Shown here: piece by piece, positions 43,030 to 55,585 of the stretch
How the letters are laid out: every line of letters begins with the position of its first letter
Numbering within the stretch: the stretch's first letter is position 1
Assembly (NCBI GenBank): GCA_033060915.1
Contig: CM065387.1
Span: 26,824,501 to 26,888,500, forward strand
Length of the DNA: 64,000 nucleotides
From: Euryodendron excelsum
Taxonomy: Eukaryota > Streptophyta > Magnoliopsida > Ericales > Pentaphylacaceae
Reading direction: 5' to 3'
Notes under the pieces: model-generated
The model's database searches: none
Told to the model about the DNA's origin: nothing
What the model saw: only the letters and a program-made list of their open reading frames with translations
Program-made: the position numbers and the translations under genes

Positions 43030-46000
43030 TGTCGCGCCCAGATTTTTCGCACTCGAGGAACACTCACCCAAGCGGAAAAAATGCTGTACTCTCTCGTTAG
43101 AACTCACCCTCCTAGAAAAATGAGTGCGACTAGGTTTTAATTGAAAATAGGTTTGAATAAAGGGCTTTTGAAAAAGATTCGGAGTTGCCACCTAACTTAA
43201 TTAAGGTGAGTTAGGTCACCTAAAAACTAAGCATAATCCGAAAACTACACTTAGGGTTTTTAAAAAAAGAATTTGAAAATATCTCCTCGAGAGAGGGTTT
43301 TTAAAGAAAACAGGTTGTTTGGCAACCTTTGGAAAACATTTGGCCCTTTTTTAGAAAAATAACTCCTTTTTGGTCTTTGAAAACAGTGATCCTAGGTTCG
43401 GAGGTTGGTTACGTGTAGGGAAGACGCACTAAGCTATCACCCTACCCCGCCCTTTCGGTACCTACATGTCAATCTACCCTAGATTTACCTATGAGAGTCT
43501 TTAACTAACTAATGGTTCAACCCTATTCACTTTTAGAAAAACTATGTTTGAAAAATATGATGCATGATATGCAAGCAATAGAAAAGAATTGAAAAAATAG
43601 ATTTAAAAAGTGATTGCTTTGATTTGAAAAGATGGAATTGAAATTGGAAATTTTTGAAAATTTGGAAATAGAAATTTGAAAATAGAAATTTTGAAATTGA
43701 AATTTGAGAATAGATTAGAATTTGAGATTGGAAAAGATTTTGAAAACCGCACCCATGAGGGTGGAATTGAAAGTTTGAAAAGTGTTGTGACCGTACCTAT
43801 TAAGGTTGCCTACGTATCCCTTTGGGGGAATCAGGTCAGTCGTAGTTCGGACAAGAGTCTGATTGAAAATAAATTGATTTGAAGAGAGAGATTGGATTGG
43901 AAATTGAATTGGAAGTTTTGAAAAGATTTGATTTTTTTTAGGAAACCTAGACTTAGGAAAGAGAAGGGACTTAGGAAAGATTTGACTTGGAAGAGTTTTA
44001 GGAAAGATTGGACTTAGGAAATGTTTAAATTAGGAAAGGTCCGATTTAGGAAAGTTTCGAATTAGGAAAGTTTTATTTTTGGAAAGTTTTCAAATTAGGA
44101 AAGTTTTGAATTTAGGAAAGTTTGAAATTAGGAAAGTTTTAGGTTTAGGAAAGTTTTGAAACTAGGAAAGTTTTCAAATTAGGAGAGTTTCGAATTTAGA
44201 AATGTTTGAAAAAGGGAAGTTTTGATTTTGGAAAGTTTTGAAAACAAGGAAGTTTTGAAAATAAGAAAGTTTCGTGTTGGGAAAGGTTTGAAAAAGGAAA
44301 GTTTTCAGTTTAGGAAATGTTTGAATTAAGAAAGTTTCCACTTAAGAAAGTCTTAAATTAAGAAAGTTTTGAATTTAGAAAAGTCTTAGATTTGGAAAGA
44401 TTTGAAGTTTAAGAGAGTTTAGAATTTAGAAAGTTTTAGGTTTAGAAAGATTTAACTTAAGAAGGTTTCAAATTTAGAAAGTTTTGAATTTGGAAAGATT
44501 TGAAATTTAGAAAGTTTAAGATTTAGAAAGTTTTTAGAGCTTTAGAGAATCTTGAGATTAGGAAAGGTTTGAGTTTGGGAAAGATTTGAAAGCTTGGATT
44601 TGAAAAAGATGTTTGAAAGGGGTAGAATTAGGAAAGGGTTGAACTAGGAAAGATTTGAAAGTTGAGTTTTAAAGTTTAGGAAAGATTTTTATGTTCAAGT
44701 TTTGAAAACTTAAGATTTAGGAAAACGGAAGTTTGGGAAGGATTTGAATTAGGAAAGGGTTGGATTTTGAAACTTAAGGAAAGGTTTAAAGTTTAGGTTT
44801 AGGAAACTTATGGTTTAGGAAGGAATTGAATTAGGAAAGGTTTGGATTAGGAAGGGATTGGATTTAGTTTCTAAAAGAGAAAGGTTGGATTTTATTTCCA
44901 AAAATGGAGGATAGGATCTAGTTTCCTAAATGGGGAGATTTGATTTGGTTTCCTAAAGGGAAGGTAGGATTTAGCAAGGATTTGGAAAGGGAGATTCTAG
45001 AAACCCTAGATTTGGAAAATTCTAGTCTCGACGTAGAAAATAGGTTTTGAAAACAAGGATAGTTTTGATGTAGAAAACAAAATATTTTGGAAACCTAGGT
45101 TTAGGGCAAAGTTTGAAAATCATGTTTTTGAAAAGAAAACTAGGGTTTCCTAATTGTGAGTTCTAGGGTTTGGTTTGGGCTCTAAGGAAAGAGTTTTTTG
45201 GAAAACGCGTTTTTGGAAACGAAGGTTTTCTAGAAGGGAATCCTAGGGAGGAGTTTTTGAAAAGTGTGTTTTTGGAAACATAGATTTTGGAAGGAAATCC
45301 TATAGAGTAAATTTCTAGAAGGAAGATTTTGGAAAGAGAGTTTTTTAGAAAGATTTTTGGAAAGAGTTTTTAGGAAGGTGAACCTAGGGAGCGTTTTTAG
45401 AAAGAGATTTTAAAGAGAAGGAGTTTTGGAAAGGAGTTGAAAAAGGGAATTTTGAAAAATAGATTTTGGGAGGGAGTTTTTGAAAACAATTTTGAAGAGG
45501 AGAGTTTTAGGAAAGTATGTTGAAAAAGAGATTTTTAGGAAGAGATTTTTGAAAAGAGAGCTTTTTGGAAAACATGTTGGAAAAGAGATTTTTAAGAGGA
45601 GGGATTGGAAAAGAGAGTTTTAGGAAAATGAAAAAAACGTCTCACTTTCCTAAAGCGATTCTAGCCATAAGAGGGCTAGAACCACTTTAAGAAAGTGGTT
45701 TGGGAAAACAATAAGATTCGAAAATATAGACCAAAAATGTCACTTTTAATGTAACACTTTTCTAAAGCAACCCTACCCATAGAAAGGCTAGAATCACCCT
45801 AGAATTGTGGTTTTGAAAACATGTTTTTGAAAAAGAGATTTTGATGCAATTTTGAAAACAAGTTTAAAAACGATTTTTGAAAACAACTTTTTGAAAACGA
45901 ATTTTGGAAGATGCAAGACTATGATATGCACAATGCAATTTGGGGTCGTGAACATACAAGGTTAGGGCTTCACCACATAATCAAGGGGGCCGGACCCACG

Positions 46001-48103
46001 TGGTCTTTGGTTAGACTAGAAGAAAGCCCCTGACACGGTGACTCTCCAATAGTCCAATCCTACACATGGACCGGGAATCCCCTTATTTCAAGCATGCAAA
46101 GAAAGGGGGGGAAAGAGATGGGGGATTAAAATAGAGAAAACCCAAGTGGGTTGGAGAGAGAAGAGAGAGGGGGGAAGTGCAGAAAATTAAATAGGGTGCC
46201 TACCTTGTATCTTCTTTAATTTGCGCGCCTTGCTTGTCTTCGGTCTTCGGTCTTTGGTCTTGATCTTCACCTTCAGTCTTCAAGGGTTGTCCTCAAGCTT
46301 TGGATGGTAGCTCTTCAAGTCTTCGAAGGGTGGTTGAAGGCTAGTGTATGGGGGAGTGTATGAGTGTATAGGAGGCTAGGGTTTGTGTATAGTGGCTAGG
46401 GTTTGGAGAACCTAAGGAGGCTAGGGTTTTGGAGGTGCTCGAGCTCTGTATATCGAAGTATAGGGTTTTTAGGTTAAGTTTGCAGATTCCTTTCACGTTG
46501 AACGAGGCTCTGTATTTATAGAGGGAGGACAAACCTGGCGCCTGTTACAGTGGCGCCAGGCCAAATTATACACTGGCGCCACTAGGAGTGGCGCCAGGCC
46601 ATTTAGGAAACAATTAAGGTCGGCAAGCAACGTATCTTTGACTAGATTTGGGCGCCTTTACTAGTGACTACCATGTAAACTTTAGCCTGGCTTCACTAGG
46701 AGTGACTCCGGAAAGTCCGGGAATGATTTGAAGGAGCCGAGAATGACCCGTAAGGCCGGAAAGGAGCAGGAACACTCAAAATAGTGTCCTGGAGGTATTT
46801 GACTTGAAAAATGACGATAAGGTGAGTCGGAAAGGTTGACCGGGCCTTTAGGGGCAAAACGGTAAATCGGACTAGGAAACTGCCGGGGTGAACCCGGATT
46901 GTCCCGGAAAAAGACTTGGGATCTGGAAACATTATTTAGAATGTTCCCAGAGGTTGCTGGTTTGATTCCCAGGGCCGGCGTGGTCGGAAATGGAGACCGG
47001 CCCACCAGGGGCAAAACGGTCATTTTGTACCGGGTTTGCCGGAACTGACTCGGAATGATCCCGAAAGGTAAAGGAAGGTTGAGAACACTATAAAAAGTAT
47101 TCTCGGGACATTACCGGTTTGATACCCAGAGCCGATGTGGCCAAAGAAGGAGACCGGCCCTCTAGGGGCAAAACGGTCATTTTGTACCGGGTTGGCCGGA
47201 ACTGACTCGGAATGATCCGAAAAGGTAAAGGAAGGTTGAGAACACTATAAAAAGGTATTCTCGGGACATTACCGGTTTGATACCCAGAGCCGGTGTGGTT
47301 CCCGGGGCGTTCGGATGCCTAGGGGCAAAATGGTCATCTTGACCGAAAAGTCTCTATAAAAGTCCTAAGGGTAGTCTGGTCATTTTTCACCGAAGTGAGC
47401 TTACAAACATGGGTATTGACCTAGGTTTTTAGTGTTTCCGCCACTTGGACGGGGTTGAGTATTTCCGCTACTCGGACGGGGTTGAGTATTTTCGCTACTC
47501 GGACGGGGTTGATGATTTGTGAGTATTTCCGCTACTCTAACGGTTCTGTGAGTATTTCCGCTACTCTAACGGTTCTGTGAGTAGTTTTGCTACTCGGACC
47601 GTCTCGAGGAATAAACTGTCTCGAGAGAGGGATTGGAAAGGGGTCTTACCGTCTCTAAAAAGACGTGCCTGGATTGGAACCGTCTCGAGGAATAAACTGT
47701 CTCGAGAGAGGGATTGGAAAGGGATCTTACCATCTCCGAAGAGACGTGCCTGGATTGTGAGTGTTTCCGCCACTCTAACGGTTTTGTGAGTGTTTCCGCC
47801 ACTCTAACGGTTTTGTGAGTACTTCCGCTACCCTAACGGTTTTGTGAGTAGTTTTGCTACTCGGACCGTCTCGAGGAATAAACTGTCTCGAGAGAGGGAT
47901 TGGAATTGGAATAAGAAAGGACAATGCCCCTAAGGGCATTTTGGTCATTTTGCCTCTATTTGGGCCTAACAGGCCCGCGAAGCGATGAAAAGACGGAATT
48001 TGGAACTAGAGAATTGGATTCGATAGGAATATGCCCAAAATGACTTGAAAACAAGTCTGGACGGAGTGTAGACTGCCGAGCGGTCAAAAATGGGGTGCTT
48101 ACA
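43030..48103 (-). repeat. Solo LTR S2 (5.07 kb, minus strand) inside PMD gene of A
   Basis: Reads on the minus strand from TGTAAGCACCCC (48103) to GGGCGCGACA (43030). It has hairpin arrays (about 47430-47890), 157-bp repeats (about 46720-47340), GGCGCC cluster (about 46535-46600), TATA at 46520-46513 (minus), the G-poor block (C-poor on plus, about 43920-45640) and the conserved U5 blocks. A 5-bp TSD and PMD sequence on both sides make it a solo LTR, the product of LTR-LTR recombination. It resembles the B type of LTR. Confidence 0.94.
46513..46520 (-). promoter_or_regulatory. TATA box of solo LTR S2
   Basis: Reads TATAAATACAGAGCCTC on the minus strand. Confidence 0.65.
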
Positions 48104-48108
48104 AGCAC
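48104..48108 (+). repeat. Target-site duplication of S2, right copy (AGCAC)
   Basis: Matches 43025-43029; PMD sequence resumes after it. Confidence 0.9.
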
Positions 48109-49176
48109 ATGGATAAATGTCATCCTTGATAACTGCAGGGTGACGAACAGGCAGGTACTCATAGCTCCACCTAACAAGAAAGGGCCAGAAACTAGTCATG
48201 CTGCCCTAACGGGAAGAAGTACGGACCCACATCGACCGAGGGAAGCAGCCAAAGGAGAATGATCCCCAATCCAGCTCAGATAAAGCCCCAAGATCAGCTA
48301 CTATGCTCACCAAACGAAAAGGCACAAGCGACTTGTTGTTGTTGCAGAAGCAGCTAAAGATGATGTACAAAACAAGTTGTCGTCTCATAATGTCCTGCTT
48401 GACAGGCGATGGCTCAGCAACAAAGGTATGGTCATCTTGACTGAGCCAAGAGACTCGGAAGGCAGAACGCTCGGGAGGGGCAAGTCCAGCAAAATGTAGG
48501 CCTCGTCTCTACTGACTGATTGTAAAGTGATCCGCTGGCCGACGAAGGAAAGCCCTGTGATGATCGCCCAATCCAAGGGGGTGGGACCTAACTCAAGGCC
48601 AACAAAATGGAAGGTCTTGGTCTCCCCGAGGCACCTCTCAACAAGCGCTAGGACCAAATGCCGGTTTAGGCGGTTAGCCTGTAATCCCATGAATGCTCCG
48701 AATCCGATCTCAACCAAGAAGGCACGATATGATGGAGCAGCCCGCTGCATGGTCACGAAGACCTGATGAATAGCCCCTCTAAAAGCTGTGTGTACTCGAG
48801 GAAGGGGCAAATGCTGTCTAGAATATACGCTGGGGTGGTAAGCAGGATCCTTGAGCAGTAGGATGTCCGGTACCTCCAGGTCACCCAAGTCAGCATCCAT
48901 CTACCTGTGTCTAGAGGAGGCTCTCCCATAACCAGTCACCTGATCCCCAAGGCTCAGCACTTCCTCCTCAACACCAATCTACTCTGCAAAGGCCTGCTCA
49001 ACCAGAGGAAAGGGTTCGATAGGTGGTCTACTCCCCTATCCGCTCTGACTGGAAGAGGCCCGTCCGGTAGATCGTTGGCTACTTCTAGATCGATTGGAAC
49101 CACCGATGGAATATGTCTGAGCCGCCTTCTCCGAGCGACGTCTCCTCTGAGACCCATCATCACTTGCATCTGCCAT

Positions 49177-49793
49177 CCTGAAAAGGTTAGTGAAGGTAAG
49201 AGGTATTAATATACGGTGCATGCAGATAAATAATAACATAATAAAGTAAAATAAATAATAACAACAAACAATAAAATTAATAAAAAGATTTCAAATAATA
49301 AGTCAAAATGAAATCCCTACACATTTTGATTTTCCAACTTCAAGTCAAATCTCAAGGGTTTTTTGGCTTTTTCCTTTAAAAAGATTTCATTTCTAAACAT
49401 TTTCCAACTCTTTCCCTAATTTCTAAAAATTTTGGTAGAGTTTTGTTTGAAAATGGTCCCTACAACACCCACAACATCAACCCAAAACACAAACCGTGCA
49501 CTTCACAACGTTACAATCACATGACATCAACACCCGTGCACACTTTTCAATTTTTCAAAATTTTCAAAACACGTTTTATTTTTCTAATAAAACAATGGTT
49601 TTCAAAGTTATCTTAAATTTTCTCAAAATCATTTCAAATGTTTTCTAAAATATTCCCACATTTTTCAAAATTTTAAACTCTAAAAATTTCATCAATTTCT
49701 TGAGTTTTCCCATTTTCCTAATTTTCTAAGTATTTTCCTATTTTTCAAAAAATCAAAAATTCACCAAGTTTTTAAAAAATCACGAAACTTCAC
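49177..49793 (-). promoter_or_regulatory. Upstream region of PMD gene, element A (part 1)
   Basis: Collinear with B 24269-24870, AT-rich with no coding frame. It is interrupted by S3 at 49794 and resumes at 54684. Confidence 0.6.
49789..49793 (+). repeat. Target-site duplication of S3, left copy (TTCAC)
   Basis: TTCAC is repeated at 54679-54683; B reads ACTTCATACGG without insertion. Confidence 0.9.
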
Positions 49794-52700
49794 TGTCGCG
49801 CTTAGATTTTTAGCACTCAAGGAATACTCACACAAGCGGAAAAAATGTTGTACTCTCTCGTTAGAACTCACCCTCCTAGAAGAATGAGTGCGACTAGGTT
49901 TGAATTGAAAAATTGATTTCAATAAAGGGCTTTTGAAAAAAATTTGGAGTCGCCACCTAACTTGATTAAGGTGAGTTAGGTCACCTAAAAACTAAGAATA
50001 ATCCGAAGACTACACTTAGGGTTTTTGGAAAACGATTTGAAAATATCTCCTCAAGAGAGGGTTTTTAAGAAAACAGGTTGTTTGGCAACCTTTGGAAAAC
50101 TTTTAGCCCTTTTTAAGAAATAACTCCTTTTTGGTCTTCGAAATCAGTGATCTAGGTTTAGAGGCTGGTTACATGCAGGGAAGATGCATTAAGCTATCAC
50201 CCTACCCCACCCTTTCGGTACCTACATGTCAATCTACCCTAAATTCACCTATGAGAGTCTTTAATTAACCCATGTCCAATCCTATCCACTTTGAAAAACA
50301 ATGTTTGAAAACTAACATGATGCATGACATGCAAGTGCAAGTTAGGAGATTTGAAAAATAGATTTGGAAAGAAATTTGAAAAGAATTTGATTTGAAAATA
50401 GATTTGAAGAGATGGAATTTAAAATTGGAAAGTTTGAAAACTTGGAAATAGGAATTTGAAAATAGAAATTTTGAAATTGAAATTTTGAAAACAGATTGGA
50501 ATTTGAGATTTGAAAGATGTGGAGACCGCACCCATGAGGGTGGAATTGAAAGTTTGAAAAGTGTTGTGACCGCACCTATGAAGGTTGCCTACGTATCCCT
50601 TTGGGGGAATTAGGTCAGTCGTAGTTCGGACCGGAGTCTGATTGAAAAGAGATTGATTTGAAGAAAGAGATTGGATTGGAAGAAAAAGATTGAATTTGGA
50701 AATTGAATTGGATTTGAAATTAGAAGAGGAGATTGGGAATTGAAATTGAGAAGATTGGACTTGCTTTGGAAAGATTGATTTTGGAAAGACTTGGTTTTAG
50801 GAAACCTAGACTTAGGAAAGATAGGAGACTTAGGAAAGACTTGAGATTTAGAAAGATTTGACCCGAATGTTGGACTTGGAAGATTTGGAAAGATTAGATT
50901 TTAGAAAATGTTCGAATTAGGAAAAGTCCGATTTAGGAAAATTTCGAATTAGGAAAGTTTCATTTTTGGAAAGTTTGGAATTTAAGAAAGCTTCAACTTA
51001 GGAAAGTTTTGAATTTGAAAAATTTTAACTTAGGAAAGTTTTGAATTAGGAAAGTTTTGAATTTAGAAAAGTTTTAGATTTAGAAAGATGTTGAAGTTTT
51101 GGAAAGTTTAGAATTTGGAAAGATTTAGGTTTAGAAAGATTTAACTTAAGAAAGTTTTAAATTTAGAAAGTTTTGAATTTGGAAAGATTTGAAATTTAGA
51201 AAGTTTAAGATTTAGAAAGTTTTAGACTTTTAGAAAATCTTAAGATTAGGAAAGGTTTGAATTTAAGAAAGGTTTGAAAGCTTAGATTTGAAAAGTTGAT
51301 ATTTGGAAAGAGGTAGAATTAGGAAAAAGTGGAGCTAGGAAAGATTTGAAAGTTGAGTTTTAAAATTTAGGAAGGATTTTTATATTCAAGTTTTGGAAAC
51401 TTAAGATTTAGGAAATGAGAAGATTAAGAAGGATTCGATTTAGGAAAGATTTGGATTTTGAAATTTAAGGAAAGATTTAAAGTTGAGGTTTAGGAAACTT
51501 ATGGTTTAAGAAAAGTAGGAAATTAGGAAGGAGTTGAATTTAAGAAAGGTTTGGATTTGGTTTCTAAAAGAGAAAGTTTGACTTCGTTTCCAAAAACGAA
51601 GGATTGGATTCAGTTTCCTAAATGGGGAGATTGGATTTGGTTCCCTAGAGGAGAGTTCCTCGAAGGAAGATTTTGGGAAGAGAATTTTTTGGAAAGATTT
51701 TTGGAGGGAGATTGTTGGATAGAGTTTCTGGAAAGTGAATTTTGGGGAGAGCATTTTGGAAAGGAGTTGAAAAAGGAGGTTTTGAAAAATATATATTTGC
51801 AAAGAGTTTTTAGAAAACAATTTTGGAGAGGAAAGTTTTAGGAAAGTATGTCGAAAAAGAGAATTTTAGGAAGAGGGATTTGGAAAAAGAGTTTTTAGAA
51901 GGTATAAAAACATCTCACTTCCCTAAAGCGATTCTAGCCATAAGAAGGCTAGAACCACTTTAAGAAAGTGATTTTGGAAAACAATAAGATTTGAAAATAT
52001 AGACCAAAAAGGTCACTTTTAATGTAACACTTTCCTAAAGCAACCCTAGCCATGGAAAAGCTAGAATCACCCTAGAATTACGGTTTTGAAAACAAGTTTT
52101 TCAAAAAGAGAATTTGATGCAATTTTGAAAACAAGTTTGAAAACGATTTTGAAGATGAGTTTGAAAACGAATTTTGGAAGATGCAAGACTATGATATGCA
52201 CAATGCAATTTGGGGTCGTGAACATACAAAGCTAAGGCTTGGCCACATAATCAAGGGGGCCGGACCCATGTGGTCTTTGGTTAGACGAGAAGAAAGCCCC
52301 CGACATGGTGACTCTCCAATAGCCCAATCGTACACATGAATCAGGAATCCCCTTGTTTCAAGCATACAAAGAAAGGGAGGGAAAGAGATGAGGGATTAAA
52401 ATAGAGAAAACCCAAGTGGGTTAGGAGAGAGAAGAGAGGGCGGGGAAGTGCGGAAATTTAAATGGGGAGCCTACTGTATGTCTTCTTTATTTTGTGCGCC
52501 TTGCTTGTCTTTGGTCTTTGGTTTTTGTCTTGGTCTTGGTCTTCAATCTTCAAGAGTTATCTTCAAGCTTTAGGTTGCAGCTCTTCAAGTCTTCAAAGGA
52601 GGGTTGAAGGTTAGTGTATGAGTGTATGGGGGTGTATAGGAGTGTATTGGAGGCTAGGGTTTAGTGTATAGGAGGCTAGGGTTTGGAAAACCTAGGGAAG

Positions 52701-54678
52701 CTAGGGTTTAGGAGGTGCTCGAGCTCTGTATATCAAATTATATGATTTTTAGGTTGAATTTGCGGATCATTTTCACGTTGAATGAGGCTCTGTATTTATA
52801 GAGGTTGGACAACACTGGCGCTTGTTGTAATGGCGCCAGGCCAAAGTTTACACTGGCGCCACTAGGAGTGGCGCCAGGCCATTTTTTGGCTAGTAGTGGC
52901 GCCAACCATTTAGGAAATGTTTAAGGTCAGCAAGCAACGTATCTTTGACTAGATTTGGGCGCCTGTACTAGTGACTACCATGCAATTTTTAGCCTGACTT
53001 CACTAGGAGTGGCTCCAGAAAGTCCGAAAATAATTTGAAGGAGCTGAGAATGATCCGAAAGGCTGGAAAGAAGCAGGAACACTTAAAATAGTGTCCTGGA
53101 GATATTTGACTTGAAAAGTGAGGATAAGATGTGTCAGAAAGGTTGACCGGGCCTTTAGGGGCAAAACGATCAATCAGATAGGGAAACTGCCAGGACGAAC
53201 TCGGACTGTCCCGGAAGAAGACTTGGGATCTGGAAACATTATTTAGAATGTTCCCAGAGGTTGCCGGTTTGATTCCCAGAGTCGGTGTGGTCGGAAAGGA
53301 GACCGGCCCACTAGGAGCAAAACCGTCATTTTGTACCGGGTTTGCTGGAACTGACTCGGAATGATTCGAAAAGGTAAAGGGAGGTTGAGAACAGTATAAA
53401 AAGTAGTCTCAGAAGGTTACCGGTTTGATACCCAGAGCCGGTATGGTCGAAGAAGGAAACCGGCCCACCAGGGGCAAAACGGTTATTTTGTACCGGGTTG
53501 GCCGGAACTAACTCGGAATGATCCCGAAAGGTAGAGGAGGATTGAGAATACTATAACAAGTATTCTCAGAGGGTTACTGGTTTGATACCCAGAGCCAGTG
53601 TGGTTCCCGAGGCATTCGGATGCCTAGGGGCAAAATAGTCATCTTGACGGGAAAGTCTCGGAAAAGGTCCAAAGGGCAGTTTGGTCACTTTTCACCGAAG
53701 TGGGCTAACAGACACTGGTGTTGACTTGGGTTTTGAGTGTTTCTGCCACTCTAACGGCGGTCGTCGTGACACAGGGGTTTGTTGCCAATTCCCTATATCG
53801 ACCTATTTGTGAGTATTTCTGATACTCTAACGGTTTTGTGAGTAGTTTCGCTACTCGGACCGTCTCGAGGAATAAACTGTCTCGAGAGAGGGATTGGAAA
53901 GGGGACTTATCGTCTCCGAAGAGACGTGCCTGAATTGGAACTGTCTCGAGGAATAAACTGTCTCGAGAGAAGGATTGGAAAGGGGTCTTACCGTCTCTGA
54001 CAAGACGTGCCTAGGATTGGAACCGTCTCGAGGAATAAACTGTCTCGAGAGAGGGATTGGAAAGGGGTCTTACCATCTACGAAGAGTCGTGCCTGAATGG
54101 AACAGTCTCGAGGAATAAACTGTCTCGAGAGAGGGACTGGAAAGGGGTCTTACCGTCTCCGAAGAGACGTGCCTAAATTGGAGCCATCTCAAGGAATAAA
54201 CTATCTCGAGAGTGGGATTAGAAATGGGACTTATCGTCTTCGAAGAGACGCGCCTGGAGTGGAACCGTCTCGAGGAATAAACAGTCTCGAGAGTGGGATT
54301 GGAAAGGGGTTTTACCGTCTTCAAAAAGACGTGCTTGGAGTGGAACCGTCTCGAGGAATAAACTGTCTCCAGGAATAAACTGTCTCGAGAAGGATTGGAA
54401 AGGGGTCTTACCGTCTCTGAAAAGACGTGCCTGATTGGAACCGTCTCGAGGAATAAACTGTCTCGAGAAAGGGGTTGGAATCGGAAAGGAAAGGACAATG
54501 ACCCTAAGGGCATTTTAGTCACTTTGCCTCTATTTGGGCCTGATAGGCCCGCAAAGCGATGGACAAACGGGATTTGGACCTAGAGAATTGGTTTCGATAG
54601 GAATATGCCCACAATGACTTAAAAATAAGTTTGGACGGAGTGTAGACTGCCGAGTGGTCAAAAATGGGGTGCTTACAT
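49794..54678 (-). repeat. Solo LTR S3 (4.9 kb, minus strand) in element A
   Basis: Minus-strand LTR from TGTAAGCACCCC (54678) to GCGCGACA (49794). It contains 81-bp hairpin units (about 53870-54480), a few short hairpins, 157-bp repeats (about 53010-53640), GGCGCC cluster (about 52815-52915), TATA at 52800-52793, C-poor (plus strand) block about 50760-51900, conserved hairpin near 50627 and GGAGTCGCCA (partial PBS, minus) near 49948. With S1 and E it shares a segment near 53755-53810 that B, S2 and F lack. TSD on both sides. Confidence 0.94.
52793..52800 (-). promoter_or_regulatory. TATA box of solo LTR S3
   Basis: TATAAATACAGAGCCTC on the minus strand. Confidence 0.65.
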
Positions 54679-54683
54679 TCACA
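54679..54683 (+). repeat. Target-site duplication of S3, right copy (TTCAC)
   Basis: Matches 49789-49793. Confidence 0.9.
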
Positions 54684-54944
54684 CAGTTGTTAAACACATT
54701 TTTCTAAGGCACATGGCATAAAAATCTAGCTAGAAAACCTAATGCCCAAGCCTGTAGGAACAAACCCCTAATTTCTGAAGAAAACCCTATTCGCATAATC
54801 ACGTAAAATCACTCAAATTCAATCAAACAAGCACCAAAATGCAAAAATAACATCACCATAATGTTCAAAACATATCAAAACATCAATTTCTCCTATTCAC
54901 ATGGTTCAAACGAAATTTTACACATCAAAATCAACAGAAATCCT
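54684..54944 (-). other. Element A internal region, last part
   Basis: Collinear with B about 24860-25120 ('aaacacatttttctaaggcac', 'aaacatatcaaaacatcaat'). It then breaks off: the polypurine tract and the first 3 kb of the 3' LTR are missing. Confidence 0.7.
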
Positions 54945-55585
54945 AAAAACTCCTTTCCAAAACACTCTCCTCAAAATTCACTTTCTAAAAACGCTCCTTA
55001 CGTTTCCTTCCTAAACAACTCTTCCCAAAAATCTCTTTCCTAAATATTCTTTTCAACAATCTCCTTCCAAAAATCTTTCCAAAAATTCTCTCTTCAAAAC
55101 TCCCCTTTTAGAAACTCCTCTCTGGGATTTCCTTCCAAAAATATTCCTTTCTAAAAATTCACTTTCCAAAAACTCTTTCCTTAGAGCCTAGTTAAGCCCT
55201 AGAGCTAACAATTAGGAAACCCTAATTTTCCTCCCCAAAAACATAGTTTCCAATTCCTTATGTTGGCCTCAAAACCTAGGTTTCCAAAATCTCTTGTTTT
55301 CTATATCAAAACTATATATATTTCCAAAACCCCTTTTCTACGTCAAAACTATAGCTTTTCAAATGTAGGGTTTCTAAAACTCCATCTTTCTAAATTCATG
55401 CCAAATCCAATCTCTCCTTTAGGAAACGGAATCCAATCCCCCCATTTAGGAAACTAGATCCTATCCTCCGTTTTTGGAAACAAAATCAAAACATCTCTTT
55501 TTAGAAACAAAATCCAATCCCTTGTTTTAGGAAATAGGAATCTCAATCCTGTCAAACCAAAATTTTTTGTAATTCAACTCCTTCC
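54945..55585 (+). repeat. Element A 3' LTR fragment
   Basis: G-poor plus-strand LTR sequence equivalent to roughly 14365-15010 of B, joined directly to A's internal region by a deletion. It is interrupted at 55586 by LTR E; CTTCC (55581-55585) is the candidate TSD of E. Confidence 0.75.

Larger units (their letters stand above)
42254..49176 (-). pseudogene. Element A antisense PMD gene, interrupted by solo LTR S2
   Basis: Minus-strand homologue of the B gene. ATG at 49176; exon 1 pieces 49176-48109 and 43029-42428; intron 42427-42341 (87 bp); exon 2 42340-42254 with the same acidic tail (GFGDFDPDDIDFDL). The PMD signature (LNRHLVLALVERC, GPTPLDWAIITGL) lies near 48560-48650. It differs from B in its damage: a frameshift near 48480, stops at other codons (for example near 49036, 48901, 42986 and 42479) and the 5.07-kb S2 insertion. 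Because stops differ between copies, the common ancestor had an open frame. Confidence 0.85.
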